Counted from the stretch's first letter, positions 26,336 to 35,426 are shown. The stretch is 44,203 nucleotides of DNA from CADEED01 sp035761265 (GCA_035761265.1 DASTRL010000238.1:1-44203), one strand, 5' to 3'. Notes: generated by a model not told the origin, from the sequence alone. Program-made: numbers and translations.

Positions 26336-27961
26336 TCAGCGCGCCTCGCCCGCGGTCGGGTCCTCCGGCACGTAGCGCCTGCCTTCCCTGGAAAGCGAGC
26401 GGACCAGGATGTTCATGTTGCGCAGGTATTCCTGCGTGGAAATCGCCGGGGTCTTCGCGGTGTCCGGATACGGCGAGGTGTCGCTGTCGTCGCCCACGTA
26501 GGTGGCGGCGAAGTCGCCCGGCGCGACGGTCCTGCTGCCAGGTCCCCGGTAGGGATGGCTGGTCTGCGGCAGCGGCGCCGGCCAGAAGCCGGTGTCGTTG
26601 AGCGCGGCCAGCGAGGCGCGCACCTGCGTGTCGAGGTCCTGGTTCGCCGGTGGCGCATAGCGCTCGGCGAAGAACCGCGGCAGCTCGACGACGCCGGCGC
26701 CGGGGGTGAGCGGCGAAGCCTTGGCCAGCGCCTGCGCGTTCGCGTTGCGCGCATTCTCGTAACGCTTGCGCAGCGCCGCGGTGTCGATGCGCCGCGTCGG
26801 GGAATAGTGGCCGATCGGCCGCTGCGGATCGTAATCGACGTAGTACTCCCCGTTGACCACGTTCGAGCCGCGACGGTGCACGTACAGCGGCCGGTTCGTG
26901 CCGGGCTCGATGAACGTGGGGTGCGTGCGCCCGCCCGCGGCGGGCCTGGGTAGTTTGACGCGCTCCAGCCAGTCGATGGCCTCGGGGACGCGCGCGAGGA
27001 AACGCGTGTCGCCGGTGAGCTCGTAGAAGGTGATCAGGTGATTGATGTTGGCGGCCGTGGTGTGCGTGGCCAGGGCCAGCGGCTCGTAGGTCCTGGCGGC
27101 CGCGGGTTTCAGATCGGGGGTGTACTGCAGGGCCCAGGCCGGGCTCGGTGCGCCCTGCTGCGCGAGCAGGAAGAAGTTCATGCCGCGCAGGATGGGGTCG
27201 AGCAGCCGCGCATCGCCCAGCACCTGGTAGCACTGGATCAGGAAGGAGACGTTTTCCCAGGCCACGTCGTCATTGAACGTGTAGTAAGAGGAATAGTCTG
27301 CCAGGCCGTGCTTGGAGAACTCGTGGCTCAGCGGATAGCGCTGCGGCCAGGCGCCGATGGGATACTGGCTGTCGAGCACGAACTCGATGGCGCGATCGAC
27401 CGCCGCCTTGTAGCGCGGATCCAGCTTTTCGGTGTACAGCCGCAACAGGAATGTCGCGGCGTCGGTGGAGACCTGGTCGTCGAAGGTGGCGTTGCCGTAG
27501 TAGTGCTGGAACTCCTCGAGGCGCCAGGCATTGCGGCCCACCGTGTCGTACCAGTCGCGCAAGCTGCGGTCGCCGGCGAAGTCCACCACGTAGTTCCAGC
27601 CACCGCTCGGATGCTGGCCCCAGATGAGCGCGGCGCCCACCTGCTCCGCCGCGCGGTAGTAGTACTCGTCGCCGGTGGCGTGATAGGCGTCGAGGAACTC
27701 GTGGCCCATGCTCGAAGTGCCCGGCGGCTGCAACCAGATCATGGTCTCGCGCGCCTCCATCTCGCCCCAGCGGCGCGACATGTCGGGCAGGTAGTTCCAC
27801 AGATAACCGCCGCGGTAGGACACCTTGTCCACCATGAATTGCGTGGCGCGCTTCATCGCGGCTTGCACGTCGGCGCGAGTCGGGGCGTCGGCGGCGCGCG
27901 CGTGCGGCGCGGCGCCTGCGAAGAACACGAACAAGACAGCCAGCCCCGGTTTCACTCTCAT
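26336..27961 (-). CDS. PL10-like pectate lyase (exported)
   Basis: A 541-residue exported enzyme. The start at 27961 has GGAGGGCG at ribosome-site distance and gives a signal peptide ending near ARAADA; the longer frame is not coding-like. The recognisable core is alpha-toroid: YRGGYLWNYLPDMSRRWGEME, WLQPPGTSSMGHEFLDAYHA, SGGWNYVVDFAG, YYGNATFDDQVSTDAATFLL, YPIGAWPQRYPL and YTFNDDVAWENV. This matches the pattern of pectate lyase family 10 and related Pec_lyase proteins, which cleave alpha-1,4-galacturonan by beta-elimination. The last 150 residues (DPQRPIGHYSPTRR and beyond) are an extension not needed for catalysis. The substrate is inferred. Confidence 0.72.
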   Translation of the reverse strand: MRVKPGLAVLFVFFAGAAPHARAADAPTRADVQAAMKRATQFMVDKVSYRGGYLWNYLPDMSRRWGEMEARETMIWLQPPGTSSMGHEFLDAYHATGDEYYYRAAEQVGAALIWGQHPSGGWNYVVDFAGDRSLRDWYDTVGRNAWRLEEFQHYYGNATFDDQVSTDAATFLLRLYTEKLDPRYKAAVDRAIEFVLDSQYPIGAWPQRYPLSHEFSKHGLADYSSYYTFNDDVAWENVSFLIQCYQVLGDARLLDPILRGMNFFLLAQQGAPSPAWALQYTPDLKPAAARTYEPLALATHTTAANINHLITFYELTGDTRFLARVPEAIDWLERVKLPRPAAGGRTHPTFIEPGTNRPLYVHRRGSNVVNGEYYVDYDPQRPIGHYSPTRRIDTAALRKRYENARNANAQALAKASPLTPGAGVVELPRFFAERYAPPANQDLDTQVRASLAALNDTGFWPAPLPQTSHPYRGPGSRTVAPGDFAATYVGDDSDTSPYPDTAKTPAISTQEYLRNMNILVRSLSREGRRYVPEDPTAGEAR

Positions 27962-28031
27962 CGTCGCCCTCCAGACGCCACGGGCCGCGATCATGCACCG
28001 GAAATGACACCGGTTTCCAGTTAAATGATTT

Positions 28032-29264
28032 TCACGCAGATCGAATCGCGGCCACGACCTCGTCCGCGGCGCGCGTGCCGCTGTCATAAGCGCCATGCGC
28101 GGTGGAGAACTCGTCGGAACTGGTCGCCTCACCCGCCAGGAAAATGCGTTGCTCGCAAGGGCGCGACAAGTCCTGGCGCGCCCCGGCCTTTCCCGGCAGC
28201 GCGTAGCTGTAAGAGCCGCGCACGCGAATCGACCGTCCCCAGCTCGACGCCGCCATGGGGCGCAGATGGCGACGGATGTCCGCTCCGAACAGCGCGCTCA
28301 ACTGCTCGAGCACGAACGCGAAGGCCGCGGCCGGCCCGTGCTCTTCCACGATTCGTGCACTCTCGCCACCCATGAAGCACTCCACGACGGGCAGGCCGAG
28401 CGGTCGCATGTAATACGAGCCGGTGCAGGCATCGCGCGGATTGCCGAGCAGCTGGGTTTCCTTTTCGAAAGGCGCCTGGCCGAGGATTTCCAGGAACAAT
28501 TTTTCGTTGCGTCCCAGCGGCAGCGACCGGGCCGCCTCCCGCCAGGGATCGAGCTGGCGCGGTAGTTTGATGGTGTCGCCGGCGAGCACGCCCGTCGAGA
28601 CGGTCAGAACGAGGGCGCGTGCGCGCACCACGTCCGTCGGCGTCCTGACGATCACGCCGTCGGCGGCAAGCTCGACCGACTCCACGGGCGTCGCCAGGTG
28701 CAGCGCAACGCCTTCTGGAAAGCTCGCGGCCACCAGCGCGCCGTATCCGGTGAGCGAGCGCCAGTTGGATTCCGTGGAGGCTTCGTCGTAGGCCAGGTAG
28801 TCCTGCGCGGAGAGCTCGTCCACGTTGCCGCCGCTGATGAAATTCACGATGGCGCGGATGTAGGAGTTCCACTTGCCGCCGGGATCGAGCGCGTCCGAGG
28901 CGCGATCACCGCCGACGTGCGCCAGCCGGTGCACCCAGGTTTCGAAAGCCTTGCGGGCCTCGACCTGCTCTCCCGGTGCGAAACCCAGGTCGCGGTACTG
29001 CGTCCCCCAGGCGGCGCGGCTGCGGTCGATGGCGATGCCTGCCTCGTTGGCGAGCGCCACCCAGGCGTTCTTCTCGGCGGAATGCATCCACCCGCAACCG
29101 AGGTCCAGGTGCAGTCCCGCGATCTCCTGGGTCCACGCACGGCCACCGAGCCGCGAGTCTGCCTCGAGCAGCACGGTAGTTAGTCCGCTGGACGCGAGCC
29201 GCCGTGCCGCGCCGATGCCGGCCGCTCCACCGCCGACGATGACGACGTCGAACCGCGCGCTCAT
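28032..29264 (-). CDS. Flavin-containing amine oxidase family protein
   Basis: A 410-residue FAD oxidoreductase. The N-terminal dinucleotide-binding site is VVIVGGGAAGIGAARRLA with downstream EADSRLGGRAWT. The body has the substrate-domain pattern of monoamine oxidases (DLGCGWMHSAEKN, GYGALVAASFPEGVALHLATPV) and the C-terminal FAD contact IFLAGEATSSDEFSTAHGAYDSG. It has no signal peptide, so it is cytoplasmic. Amine or polyamine oxidation is typical, but the substrate is not set by sequence. Its ATG overlaps the SDR stop by four bases, an operon of two oxidoreductases. Confidence 0.9.
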   Translation of the reverse strand: MSARFDVVIVGGGAAGIGAARRLASSGLTTVLLEADSRLGGRAWTQEIAGLHLDLGCGWMHSAEKNAWVALANEAGIAIDRSRAAWGTQYRDLGFAPGEQVEARKAFETWVHRLAHVGGDRASDALDPGGKWNSYIRAIVNFISGGNVDELSAQDYLAYDEASTESNWRSLTGYGALVAASFPEGVALHLATPVESVELAADGVIVRTPTDVVRARALVLTVSTGVLAGDTIKLPRQLDPWREAARSLPLGRNEKLFLEILGQAPFEKETQLLGNPRDACTGSYYMRPLGLPVVECFMGGESARIVEEHGPAAAFAFVLEQLSALFGADIRRHLRPMAASSWGRSIRVRGSYSYALPGKAGARQDLSRPCEQRIFLAGEATSSDEFSTAHGAYDSGTRAADEVVAAIRSA

Positions 29265-30028
29265 GCGAACAACGCGAGGCCCGTGAGCTGCTCCAGCCTG
29301 CCGAGCAGCCGATCCTGGAACGCCAGCTCGCGAGCTTCGGCGGCGGGCAGGACCTGCTTGCGGTGATGCCAGTAGCCACCGCTGACTTTCGCGGCCGGGT
29401 CGTCGCTCGCCGCCAACCAGGCCTGTGTCACGTGCCCCTGCTCGAGATCGTCGGGCGCCGACGGGCCGCCCATTTTCGTCGGTACCCAGCCGGGGTCGAC
29501 GGCATTGCTCAGCACCTCGGGCCAGTATCTGGCCACCGCCAGCGCCAGCGCGGTCACGTACAGCTTGCTCTCGGAGTAGGCGCGCAACGTCTCCCAGCGC
29601 CGCTCGTTCCAGTCCATGTCGTACAGGGTGCCATCGCCGCCGCGATGCATGCCGCTGCTGAGATACACCAGCCGCTGCGGCTTTTCGATGAGCGCCGTCA
29701 GCATGTACGGCGCGAGCACGTTCACCGCCAGCACTTTCGCATGGCCTTCCGGAGTCGCGCCCCGCTTCGGCTGGCGAAAAATGCCAGCATTGTGGATCAC
29801 GGCGTCCATGCGCCCGATCCTGTTGACCTGCTCGGCGAGCGCGCGCGTCTGCGCGGCGCTGGCGAGATCGCCGACGACCACGCCCGCCGCGCGCGCGGCC
29901 AGCGCGTCGAACGCCGCCGCGCGCTCGGTGGAGCGTGCATGCAGCACCACCTGGTGACCGGCATCGATCAGCGCCAGGGCGGCCGCGCGCCCGAGCCCAT
30001 CGGCCGAGCCCGTGATGAGAATGCGCAT
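29261..30028 (-). CDS. Short-chain dehydrogenase/reductase
   Basis: A 255-residue SDR. The cofactor motif is TGSADGLGRAAALAL (TGxxxGxG), followed by NAG in VIHNAGIFRQP and the active-site Ser-Tyr-Lys as YLSSGM then RAYSESKLY. VDPGWVPTKMG is typical after the active site. A basic HARSTERAAA after the second strand suggests NADP preference. It is most similar in style to retinol-dehydrogenase-like SDRs. The ATG at 30028 is chosen; the longer frame upstream lacks coding character. It is the first gene of the pair with the amine oxidase and is divergent from the GAF-domain gene. Confidence 0.92.
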   Translation of the reverse strand: MRILITGSADGLGRAAALALIDAGHQVVLHARSTERAAAFDALAARAAGVVVGDLASAAQTRALAEQVNRIGRMDAVIHNAGIFRQPKRGATPEGHAKVLAVNVLAPYMLTALIEKPQRLVYLSSGMHRGGDGTLYDMDWNERRWETLRAYSESKLYVTALALAVARYWPEVLSNAVDPGWVPTKMGGPSAPDDLEQGHVTQAWLAASDDPAAKVSGGYWHHRKQVLPAAEARELAFQDRLLGRLEQLTGLALFA

Positions 30029-30170
30029 GGTCGCAGTGTATTCATTCGCACTGGTCGCGGCGCGGCATTCGGTCGGACGTGTCCGACAGACGCGTGGGCC
30101 GGAGAATGACATTCTGGCGCGCATTTCCCGGAACCACTGGCCCGCCAGTCGATGGCGCGCAGGGAACCAC

Positions 30171-31664
30171 ATGAGCGCAACGCCCCGGATCCTCGGTCCG
30201 CACGCCTCGACTTCGCTCCTCGTCGAAGACCTCGGCGCGCCGCTCAGCGAGCTCGCCACCGCGAACCGCCAGCGCGACGCGCTGTACGAGCTCAGCGAGC
30301 GCCTGCATCGCGCGGGATCGGCCGAGGCTATCTACACGGCGGCGCTCGATGCCATCGAAACGGCGCTCGACTGCGACCGCTCCTCGATCCTGCTGTTCGA
30401 TGAGGCCGGCGTCATGCAGTTCGTCGCCTGGCACGGGCTGTCGGACGGCTACCGCGCGGCGGTCACGGGTCATTCGCCCTGGACCCCGCACGATGCCGAA
30501 GCCGCGCCGCTCGCGATCGCCGACATCGCGCTCGCGGACCTGGACGAGGGGCTCAAGGCCACCATCCTCGATGAGGGCATCCAGGCGGTGGCCTTCATTC
30601 CGCTGGTCGTCGACCGCAGGGTGATCGGCAAATTCATGGCCTACTTCCGTGCGCCGTATGGTTTCAGCCAGGAAGACCTGGCGGTGGCGCTGGCCATCGC
30701 GCGCCAGCTCGGCTTCGCCGTCCGGCGGCAACGCATCGATGCGGCCATCGCGATCGAGCTCGCCGCGCTGCGCTCGCTGCACGCGCTGAGCGTGGAGATC
30801 GCGCACGAGGTGGACCTGGCAGGTTCGTACGAGAAACTCGTCGACGCCGCGATGCTGATCATGAATTCGGATTTCGCGAGCATGCAGGAGGTGCATCGCA
30901 ATCGCGGCCCGCTGGGCGAGCTGCGGCTTCTCACCTTCCGCGGGCTCAGCGCCGCGGCGGCGCAGACCTGGGCCTGGATCCGCGCGGACTCGGCCTGTCC
31001 CTGCGGTCTCGCCTGCCGTTCGCAGCAACGGGTGATCGTGCCGGACGTGGAAGCTTCCGACTTGCCGTGCGGCGAGGCGGAGCTCGCCGTGTATCGGGAG
31101 TGCGGCATCCGCGCCACCCAGTCGACGCCGTTGATCTCGCGCAGCGGGCAACTGGTGGGCGTGATCTCCACGCAGTGGAGGCGACCGCACGAGCCGTCGG
31201 AGCGCGACCTGCGCCTGCTGGACATCCTGGCGCGATTCGCCGCCGATCTGATCGAACGGAAGTTCTACGAAGAAGATCTGCGCCGCCGCGAAGAGCGCGC
31301 GCGCACGCTGACTCAGTTGCTGACCGACGTGCCCTGGGAAGCCCGCGCCGATGGCGCTTTCGAAGCCCTGCAGCCGGCCTGGGAGAACTACACCGGCCAG
31401 AGCTGGGATGCGCACAAAGGTCACGGCTGGTTCGAGGCCATCCACCCGGATGATCGCGGCGCGGTACAGGCCTCGTGGGCATCCGCCTGCTTCGATGCCC
31501 GCCCCTATGAATGCGCCGCACGGCTCTGGCACGCGGCCACCCGGCAATACCGCGCCTGCCTCATTCGTGCGACGCCCATCTGCAACGACGACGGCTCGTT
31601 ACGCGAATGGGTGGGTGCCTGCATGGAGTGCCCGCCGCGGCAGGATCTGCCACTTTCGGGATAG
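30171..31664 (+). CDS. GAF-GAF-PAS sensory protein without output domain
   Basis: A 497-residue cytoplasmic sensor. The first GAF module spans about 45-180 (AIYTAALDAIETALDCDRSSILLFDEAG, GIQAVAFIPLVVDRRVIGKF). The second spans about 205-350 (EKLVDAAMLIMNSDFASMQE, the cysteine pair DSACPCGLAC, ESQ-like TQSTPLISRSGQLVGVIS). A short coiled stretch (YEEDLRRREERARTLTQLLTD) leads to a PAS_3 domain (YTGQSWDAHKGHGWFEAIHPDD). The chain then ends, with no kinase, cyclase or HTH. I find no frameshift or kinase remnant in the 106 bp after the stop. The start at 30171 has AGGGA upstream. It may work in trans with another signalling protein, or it is a truncated kinase. Confidence 0.88.
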   Translation: MSATPRILGPHASTSLLVEDLGAPLSELATANRQRDALYELSERLHRAGSAEAIYTAALDAIETALDCDRSSILLFDEAGVMQFVAWHGLSDGYRAAVTGHSPWTPHDAEAAPLAIADIALADLDEGLKATILDEGIQAVAFIPLVVDRRVIGKFMAYFRAPYGFSQEDLAVALAIARQLGFAVRRQRIDAAIAIELAALRSLHALSVEIAHEVDLAGSYEKLVDAAMLIMNSDFASMQEVHRNRGPLGELRLLTFRGLSAAAAQTWAWIRADSACPCGLACRSQQRVIVPDVEASDLPCGEAELAVYRECGIRATQSTPLISRSGQLVGVISTQWRRPHEPSERDLRLLDILARFAADLIERKFYEEDLRRREERARTLTQLLTDVPWEARADGAFEALQPAWENYTGQSWDAHKGHGWFEAIHPDDRGAVQASWASACFDARPYECAARLWHAATRQYRACLIRATPICNDDGSLREWVGACMECPPRQDLPLSG

Positions 31665-31770
31665 CGCGGCATGGATCGCGCGGGTGGCGGCGCCTCCGCC
31701 GCCCGGGCGTTGTTAGGCATGCGCTCCCCGCCGGATCATGGTCGCGTCGAAATCCCCGACGGAGACCGCC

Positions 31771-31968
31771 ATGAAACGCCCCGAGATACGCATCCAGATT
31801 CCACAGCACGATTACGCACCCGCCGTGCAGAGCGCGGTTTCGTGGCTCGGCGATCGCTACCTGTTGGCGGCACCCACGCCGCGTCTGCCTGAAGAGCGCA
31901 GGCCGTACTTCAGCGAAACCCGCAAGTGGCACGGCGCCGCGCCGAAGCGCATGCACACGCGACATTGA
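31771..31968 (+). CDS. 65-residue basic protein, unknown function
   Basis: A small soluble protein that begins MKRPEIRIQIPQHDYAPAV and contains SWLGDRYLLAAPTPRLPE and an HGAAPKR tail. The ATG has GGAG six bases upstream and an A/T-rich gap follows the gene before the PLP enzyme, 30 bp on. The internal patch DRYLLA recurs in small proteins of several high-GC proteobacteria as I remember, but I cannot name a family. Its codon use matches the neighbours. It may be a small partner of the downstream operon or a separate gene. Confidence 0.55.
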   Translation: MKRPEIRIQIPQHDYAPAVQSAVSWLGDRYLLAAPTPRLPEERRPYFSETRKWHGAAPKRMHTRH

Positions 31969-31998
31969 GAGGCCCGCCCCGCTGGACTAGGCTGGGGC

Positions 31999-33108
31999 GT
32001 GAACTCCTTCCTCGTTCCGCGCGGCGGCCCCTACCTGCTGACACACTCGGTGGGTTGTCTGCCGCAGGCCGCGCGCGCTGCGCTCGATAGCGGATTCCTC
32101 GCTCCCTGGGCCGAGCGCGGCGGCAATGCGTGGCCGCTTTGGCTTCAGCAGATCGACATGTTCCGTGTCGCGCTCGCGAATCTGCTCGGCGGAGCGGCGG
32201 GTGAATACTGCCCGCAGGCCAATCTCTCCTCCGGACTCGTCAAGCTCTTGTCGGCGCTGCCGCGCGCCGATCCGGCAAAGCGCGTGCTGCTCGCGGCGGA
32301 AGACTCGTTCCCGTCACTCGGATTCGTGCTGCGCCAGGCGCAGCGGTATGGTTTCGAACTGCGACTGATCCCGCGCACGCAAACGCCGGATGAGCTTCGC
32401 ACCTGGTCGGCGGCGCTGGGCTCGGATGTGCGGCTCGCACTGGTGACGCACGTGCACTCGAATACCGGCCGCGTGGCGCCCGTGGCCGACATCGCCGGGC
32501 TCTGCCGGTCGCGCGACATCCTCTGTGTCGTCGACGTGGCGCAATCGGCCGGCATCCTTCCCCTCGATCTGCCGTCGATCGGCGCCGATGTCGTCCTGGG
32601 AAGCTGCATCAAGTGGCTGTGCGGCGGACCCGGCGCCGGCTGGTTATGGATCCGCGGCGATCTCGTCGCTGCGCTCGAGCCCAGCGACGTGGGCTGGTTC
32701 TCGCATGCCGATCCGTTCGAGATGGACATTCATTCGTTCAGATACGGTGCCGATGCCCGGCGCTTCTGGGGCGGCACGCCGTCGGTGGCACCCTTCGTCG
32801 TCGCCGCCGCGGGCATCGGACACATCGCGAGCCTCGGCGTCGAAGCCATCCTCGCGCACAATCGGCGCCTGGTGCAGACATTGAAAGATGGACTCCCGGC
32901 GGCGTGGCGCTCGCGCCTGCCGGCCTGGCCCATCGGCGGCACCTTGTGTATTCCGCTCGGCGGCGACTTCGATGCGGTGACGGCCGCGTTGCAGGCCGCT
33001 GACGCGCAGTTCGACTGCCGCGGCGACGTGCTGCGACTGTCTTTTCACGCCTGCAACACCCCCGAAGACGCTGCGCAAGTGGCGCGCGCCTGGCGCGGAG
33101 AACTCTGA
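31999..33108 (+). CDS. Kynureninase-like fold-type I PLP enzyme
   Basis: A 369-residue PLP enzyme of the class V aminotransferase/kynureninase group. Asp179 in VVDVAQSAG should contact the PLP ring nitrogen. The Schiff-base lysine is Lys205 in SCIKWLCGGPGAGWLW, which resembles the kynureninase stretch WCxYKYxNxGPG. TGRVAPVADIAGLC and WGGTPSVAPF also fit. Read from a GTG at 31999, five bases after TAGGCT. Its stop codon overlaps the next ATG (TGATG), so it is coupled to the PrnB-like gene. Cleavage of a kynurenine-like side chain is a reasonable inference but unproven. Confidence 0.82.
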   Translation: MNSFLVPRGGPYLLTHSVGCLPQAARAALDSGFLAPWAERGGNAWPLWLQQIDMFRVALANLLGGAAGEYCPQANLSSGLVKLLSALPRADPAKRVLLAAEDSFPSLGFVLRQAQRYGFELRLIPRTQTPDELRTWSAALGSDVRLALVTHVHSNTGRVAPVADIAGLCRSRDILCVVDVAQSAGILPLDLPSIGADVVLGSCIKWLCGGPGAGWLWIRGDLVAALEPSDVGWFSHADPFEMDIHSFRYGADARRFWGGTPSVAPFVVAAAGIGHIASLGVEAILAHNRRLVQTLKDGLPAAWRSRLPAWPIGGTLCIPLGGDFDAVTAALQAADAQFDCRGDVLRLSFHACNTPEDAAQVARAWRGEL

Positions 33109-34292
33109 TGCACACGAGCGCGCACGCAGAAGCCTTCGATCACTGGATCCGCGGATCGTTCGTCGCGCTCAACACCGAGCTCGAGGAAGCGTACTTCCGG
33201 CAGCCGGACCGCACGCGCATCGAAGGCGTCGGCGATGCACTGAAGGCCACTTTGCGCGATGAAGGCCACGTGCACGTGGTCGCGCTGCTGAAGGAGGGCA
33301 ACACCGGCGACGGCTTCGAGAGCGCCTTCAACGTGCTCGGCAATGTCGGCCTCTATCTCGGCGCGCTGCGCCGCCATGAATTGACCAATCCTTCGCGCGA
33401 GGAACGCTCGCCGTTTCCGGAGGCTTCGTCACTGGCGCTGCACGTGGGCGCATCGCTCGGCATGGCGCCGCGCTTCGCCACCAGTCATCTCGCCACCCAC
33501 AATCGTGCCGTGAACGGCGTGCGCAAGAGTTTCACGTCGTTGCGCGACGAATTCCTGTTTATCGACGAGAACACGCGCGGCATCCTGGCGCTGCAGACCG
33601 CGGCGGACGCGCTCGGGCGCATCGTGCACATCGGTGTGACCAGCCCGGCGGCCGACGTGCTCTGGGAGACGGCGAGGCGCGCGCTCGAGGACGTGCTGCG
33701 CTTCAACGCGCGGCTGTTCGCGCAGCTCGACGTGGAGCGCTTCTTCTACTGCGTGCGGCCTTACTACAAGCCATACCGCGTCGGGCGCATCGAGTACCGC
33801 GGCGCGAATGCCGGGGACTTCTCCGGCATCAACGAGCTCGACCTGCTGCTCGGCCTGTGTCGCGCCAACGATCCGTACTACGCCAATCTGCTGGTCGACA
33901 AGATGTCGTTCATGCTGCCCGCCGACCAGTCACGGCTGCGCGAGTGCATGACGCACACCAGCCTGCTGGACGAATTGCTGGCCTCCGTGGAGGCGCACGC
34001 CGGCGCGGACTGGTTCCAGCGCAATGCGCGCGCCTACCTCGAGGTCTGCGACCTGTTCGGCCGCTACGCCGCCCAGCATCACGATGAGCTCGTGAAGCGC
34101 TTCATCGAGGGCCCGGCCGCGACCTTGCCGGCCGGCGCGCAACGAGGCCTCACGGCCAGCGGTCCGCCGCTGCCGGTGCTGCTGCGGTCGCTGGAAGTGC
34201 TGCGCGACATGCGCGTGGCCGCACCGCGCACCGACATGCCGAGCCGGCACGAGGATCTCGCACGGCTGCGACGCGCGGTGACTGCAGGGTAG
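33108..34292 (+). CDS. PrnB-family (DUF1864) heme dioxygenase-like protein
   Basis: A 394-residue protein of the DUF1864/PrnB family in the heme-dependent aromatic oxygenase superfamily, which also holds tryptophan 2,3-dioxygenase. The signature RPYYKPYRVGRIEYRGANAG is followed by DFSGINELDLLLGLC (about 217-251). Near the C-terminus YAAQHHDELV (His324-His325) precedes GLTASGPPLPVLLRSL, which is the expected order of heme ligand then TDO-like loop, so one of these His is the likely axial ligand (inference). PrnB itself rearranges 7-chlorotryptophan in pyrrolnitrin synthesis; no PrnA, C or D homologue is present. It is coupled to the kynureninase-like gene. Confidence 0.83.
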   Translation: MHTSAHAEAFDHWIRGSFVALNTELEEAYFRQPDRTRIEGVGDALKATLRDEGHVHVVALLKEGNTGDGFESAFNVLGNVGLYLGALRRHELTNPSREERSPFPEASSLALHVGASLGMAPRFATSHLATHNRAVNGVRKSFTSLRDEFLFIDENTRGILALQTAADALGRIVHIGVTSPAADVLWETARRALEDVLRFNARLFAQLDVERFFYCVRPYYKPYRVGRIEYRGANAGDFSGINELDLLLGLCRANDPYYANLLVDKMSFMLPADQSRLRECMTHTSLLDELLASVEAHAGADWFQRNARAYLEVCDLFGRYAAQHHDELVKRFIEGPAATLPAGAQRGLTASGPPLPVLLRSLEVLRDMRVAAPRTDMPSRHEDLARLRRAVTAG

Positions 34293-34382
34293 GAATGACC
34301 CGCGGCGCCGACGGCCGCATTTGCGGGCGCGGCCTCAAGCATCCCTACAGCAACCGGTGAGTGCGGGCAGCAGGCTCGATGC

Positions 34383-35426
34383 ATGCCGCCCGTTCCCCGA
34401 GGCCTCCTCTACGTCAGCGACCAGTCGCCCGGAATTCGGCGCGTGCGGCTGCCAGCAAGAAAGAGGGCCGGTCGCAAGCCGCCGCCGCCGCGCTTCGCCT
34501 ACTTCGCACCATCGGGGCGCCGCATCCGCGACGCGCGCGTGCTGAAACGCATCGCGCAGCTCGCGATTCCCCCCGCGTACGAGGCTGTGTGGATCTGCCC
34601 GAATCCGCGCGGTCACCTGCAGGCGACCGGGCAGGATGCGCGTGGCCGCAAGCAGTACCGCTACCACCCGCAGTGGCGCGCCGCGCGCGACGACCACAAG
34701 CATGCGCGCATGCGCAGTTTCGGCCGGGCACTGGGACGGCTGCGCGCCGCCGCGCGCCGCGACCTCAAGCGTCGCGGCCTGCCGCGCGAGAAGGTGCTGG
34801 CGCTCGTGGTCAAACTACTCGACGCCACGCAGGTGCGCGTCGGCAATGCCGAGTACGCGCGCAGCAATGGCAGCTTCGGTCTCACGACGCTGCGCGACCG
34901 GCATGCGCGCTTTCCCGCGCGCGGCAGGGCGCTGCTGCAATTCCGCGGCAAGGGCGGCACGGAGCACGACGTGCTCATCGACGACGCGCGGCTCGCGGCG
35001 CTGGTTCGGCGCTGCCAGGAGTTGCCGGGCCAGGCGCTGTTCCAGTACCTGGACGAGAACGGCGGCCGACATGCCATCGATTCCGGCCAGGTGAACGCTT
35101 ACCTGCGCGAGCGCATGGGCGGCGAATTCACCGCCAAGGACTTTCGTACCTGGCACGCCACGCTGCATGCGCTGACGCTGCTGGATGAGCTCCCGGTGCC
35201 GGAGCGACGCGGCGAGGCGGCGCTGCGTCGTTGCACGAATGCGGTGATCAGGGAAGTTGCCGCCGGCCTGCGCAACACGCCCGCGGTGTGCCGCAAGTCG
35301 TACATCAATCCGGCGGTATTCGTAGCCTGGCAGGAGGGCCGCCTGCGGCGTGGCGCCGCGGGTAAACCCGCGAACCGGCTGCTGACGCTGCTGGCGCGCG
35401 CGCCGACACTCAACCTTTGGCCTTGA
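34383..35426 (+). CDS. DNA topoisomerase IB (poxvirus type)
   Basis: A 347-residue type IB topoisomerase. The N-terminal domain carries GRRIRDARVLKRIAQLAIPPAYEAVWICP and QATGQDARGRKQYRYHPQWR. The catalytic part has LLDATQVRVGNAEYARSNGS, GLTTLRDRHA, FRGKGGTEHDV and FRTWHATLHAL, and the active-site tyrosine is in CRKSYINPAVF. Such enzymes relax supercoils through a 3'-phosphotyrosyl link. It is shortened relative to eukaryotic forms, as usual in bacteria. It converges with the small exported protein gene, overlapping its stop by 17 bases. The family call is firm. Confidence 0.95.
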   Translation: MPPVPRGLLYVSDQSPGIRRVRLPARKRAGRKPPPPRFAYFAPSGRRIRDARVLKRIAQLAIPPAYEAVWICPNPRGHLQATGQDARGRKQYRYHPQWRAARDDHKHARMRSFGRALGRLRAAARRDLKRRGLPREKVLALVVKLLDATQVRVGNAEYARSNGSFGLTTLRDRHARFPARGRALLQFRGKGGTEHDVLIDDARLAALVRRCQELPGQALFQYLDENGGRHAIDSGQVNAYLRERMGGEFTAKDFRTWHATLHALTLLDELPVPERRGEAALRRCTNAVIREVAAGLRNTPAVCRKSYINPAVFVAWQEGRLRRGAAGKPANRLLTLLARAPTLNLWP

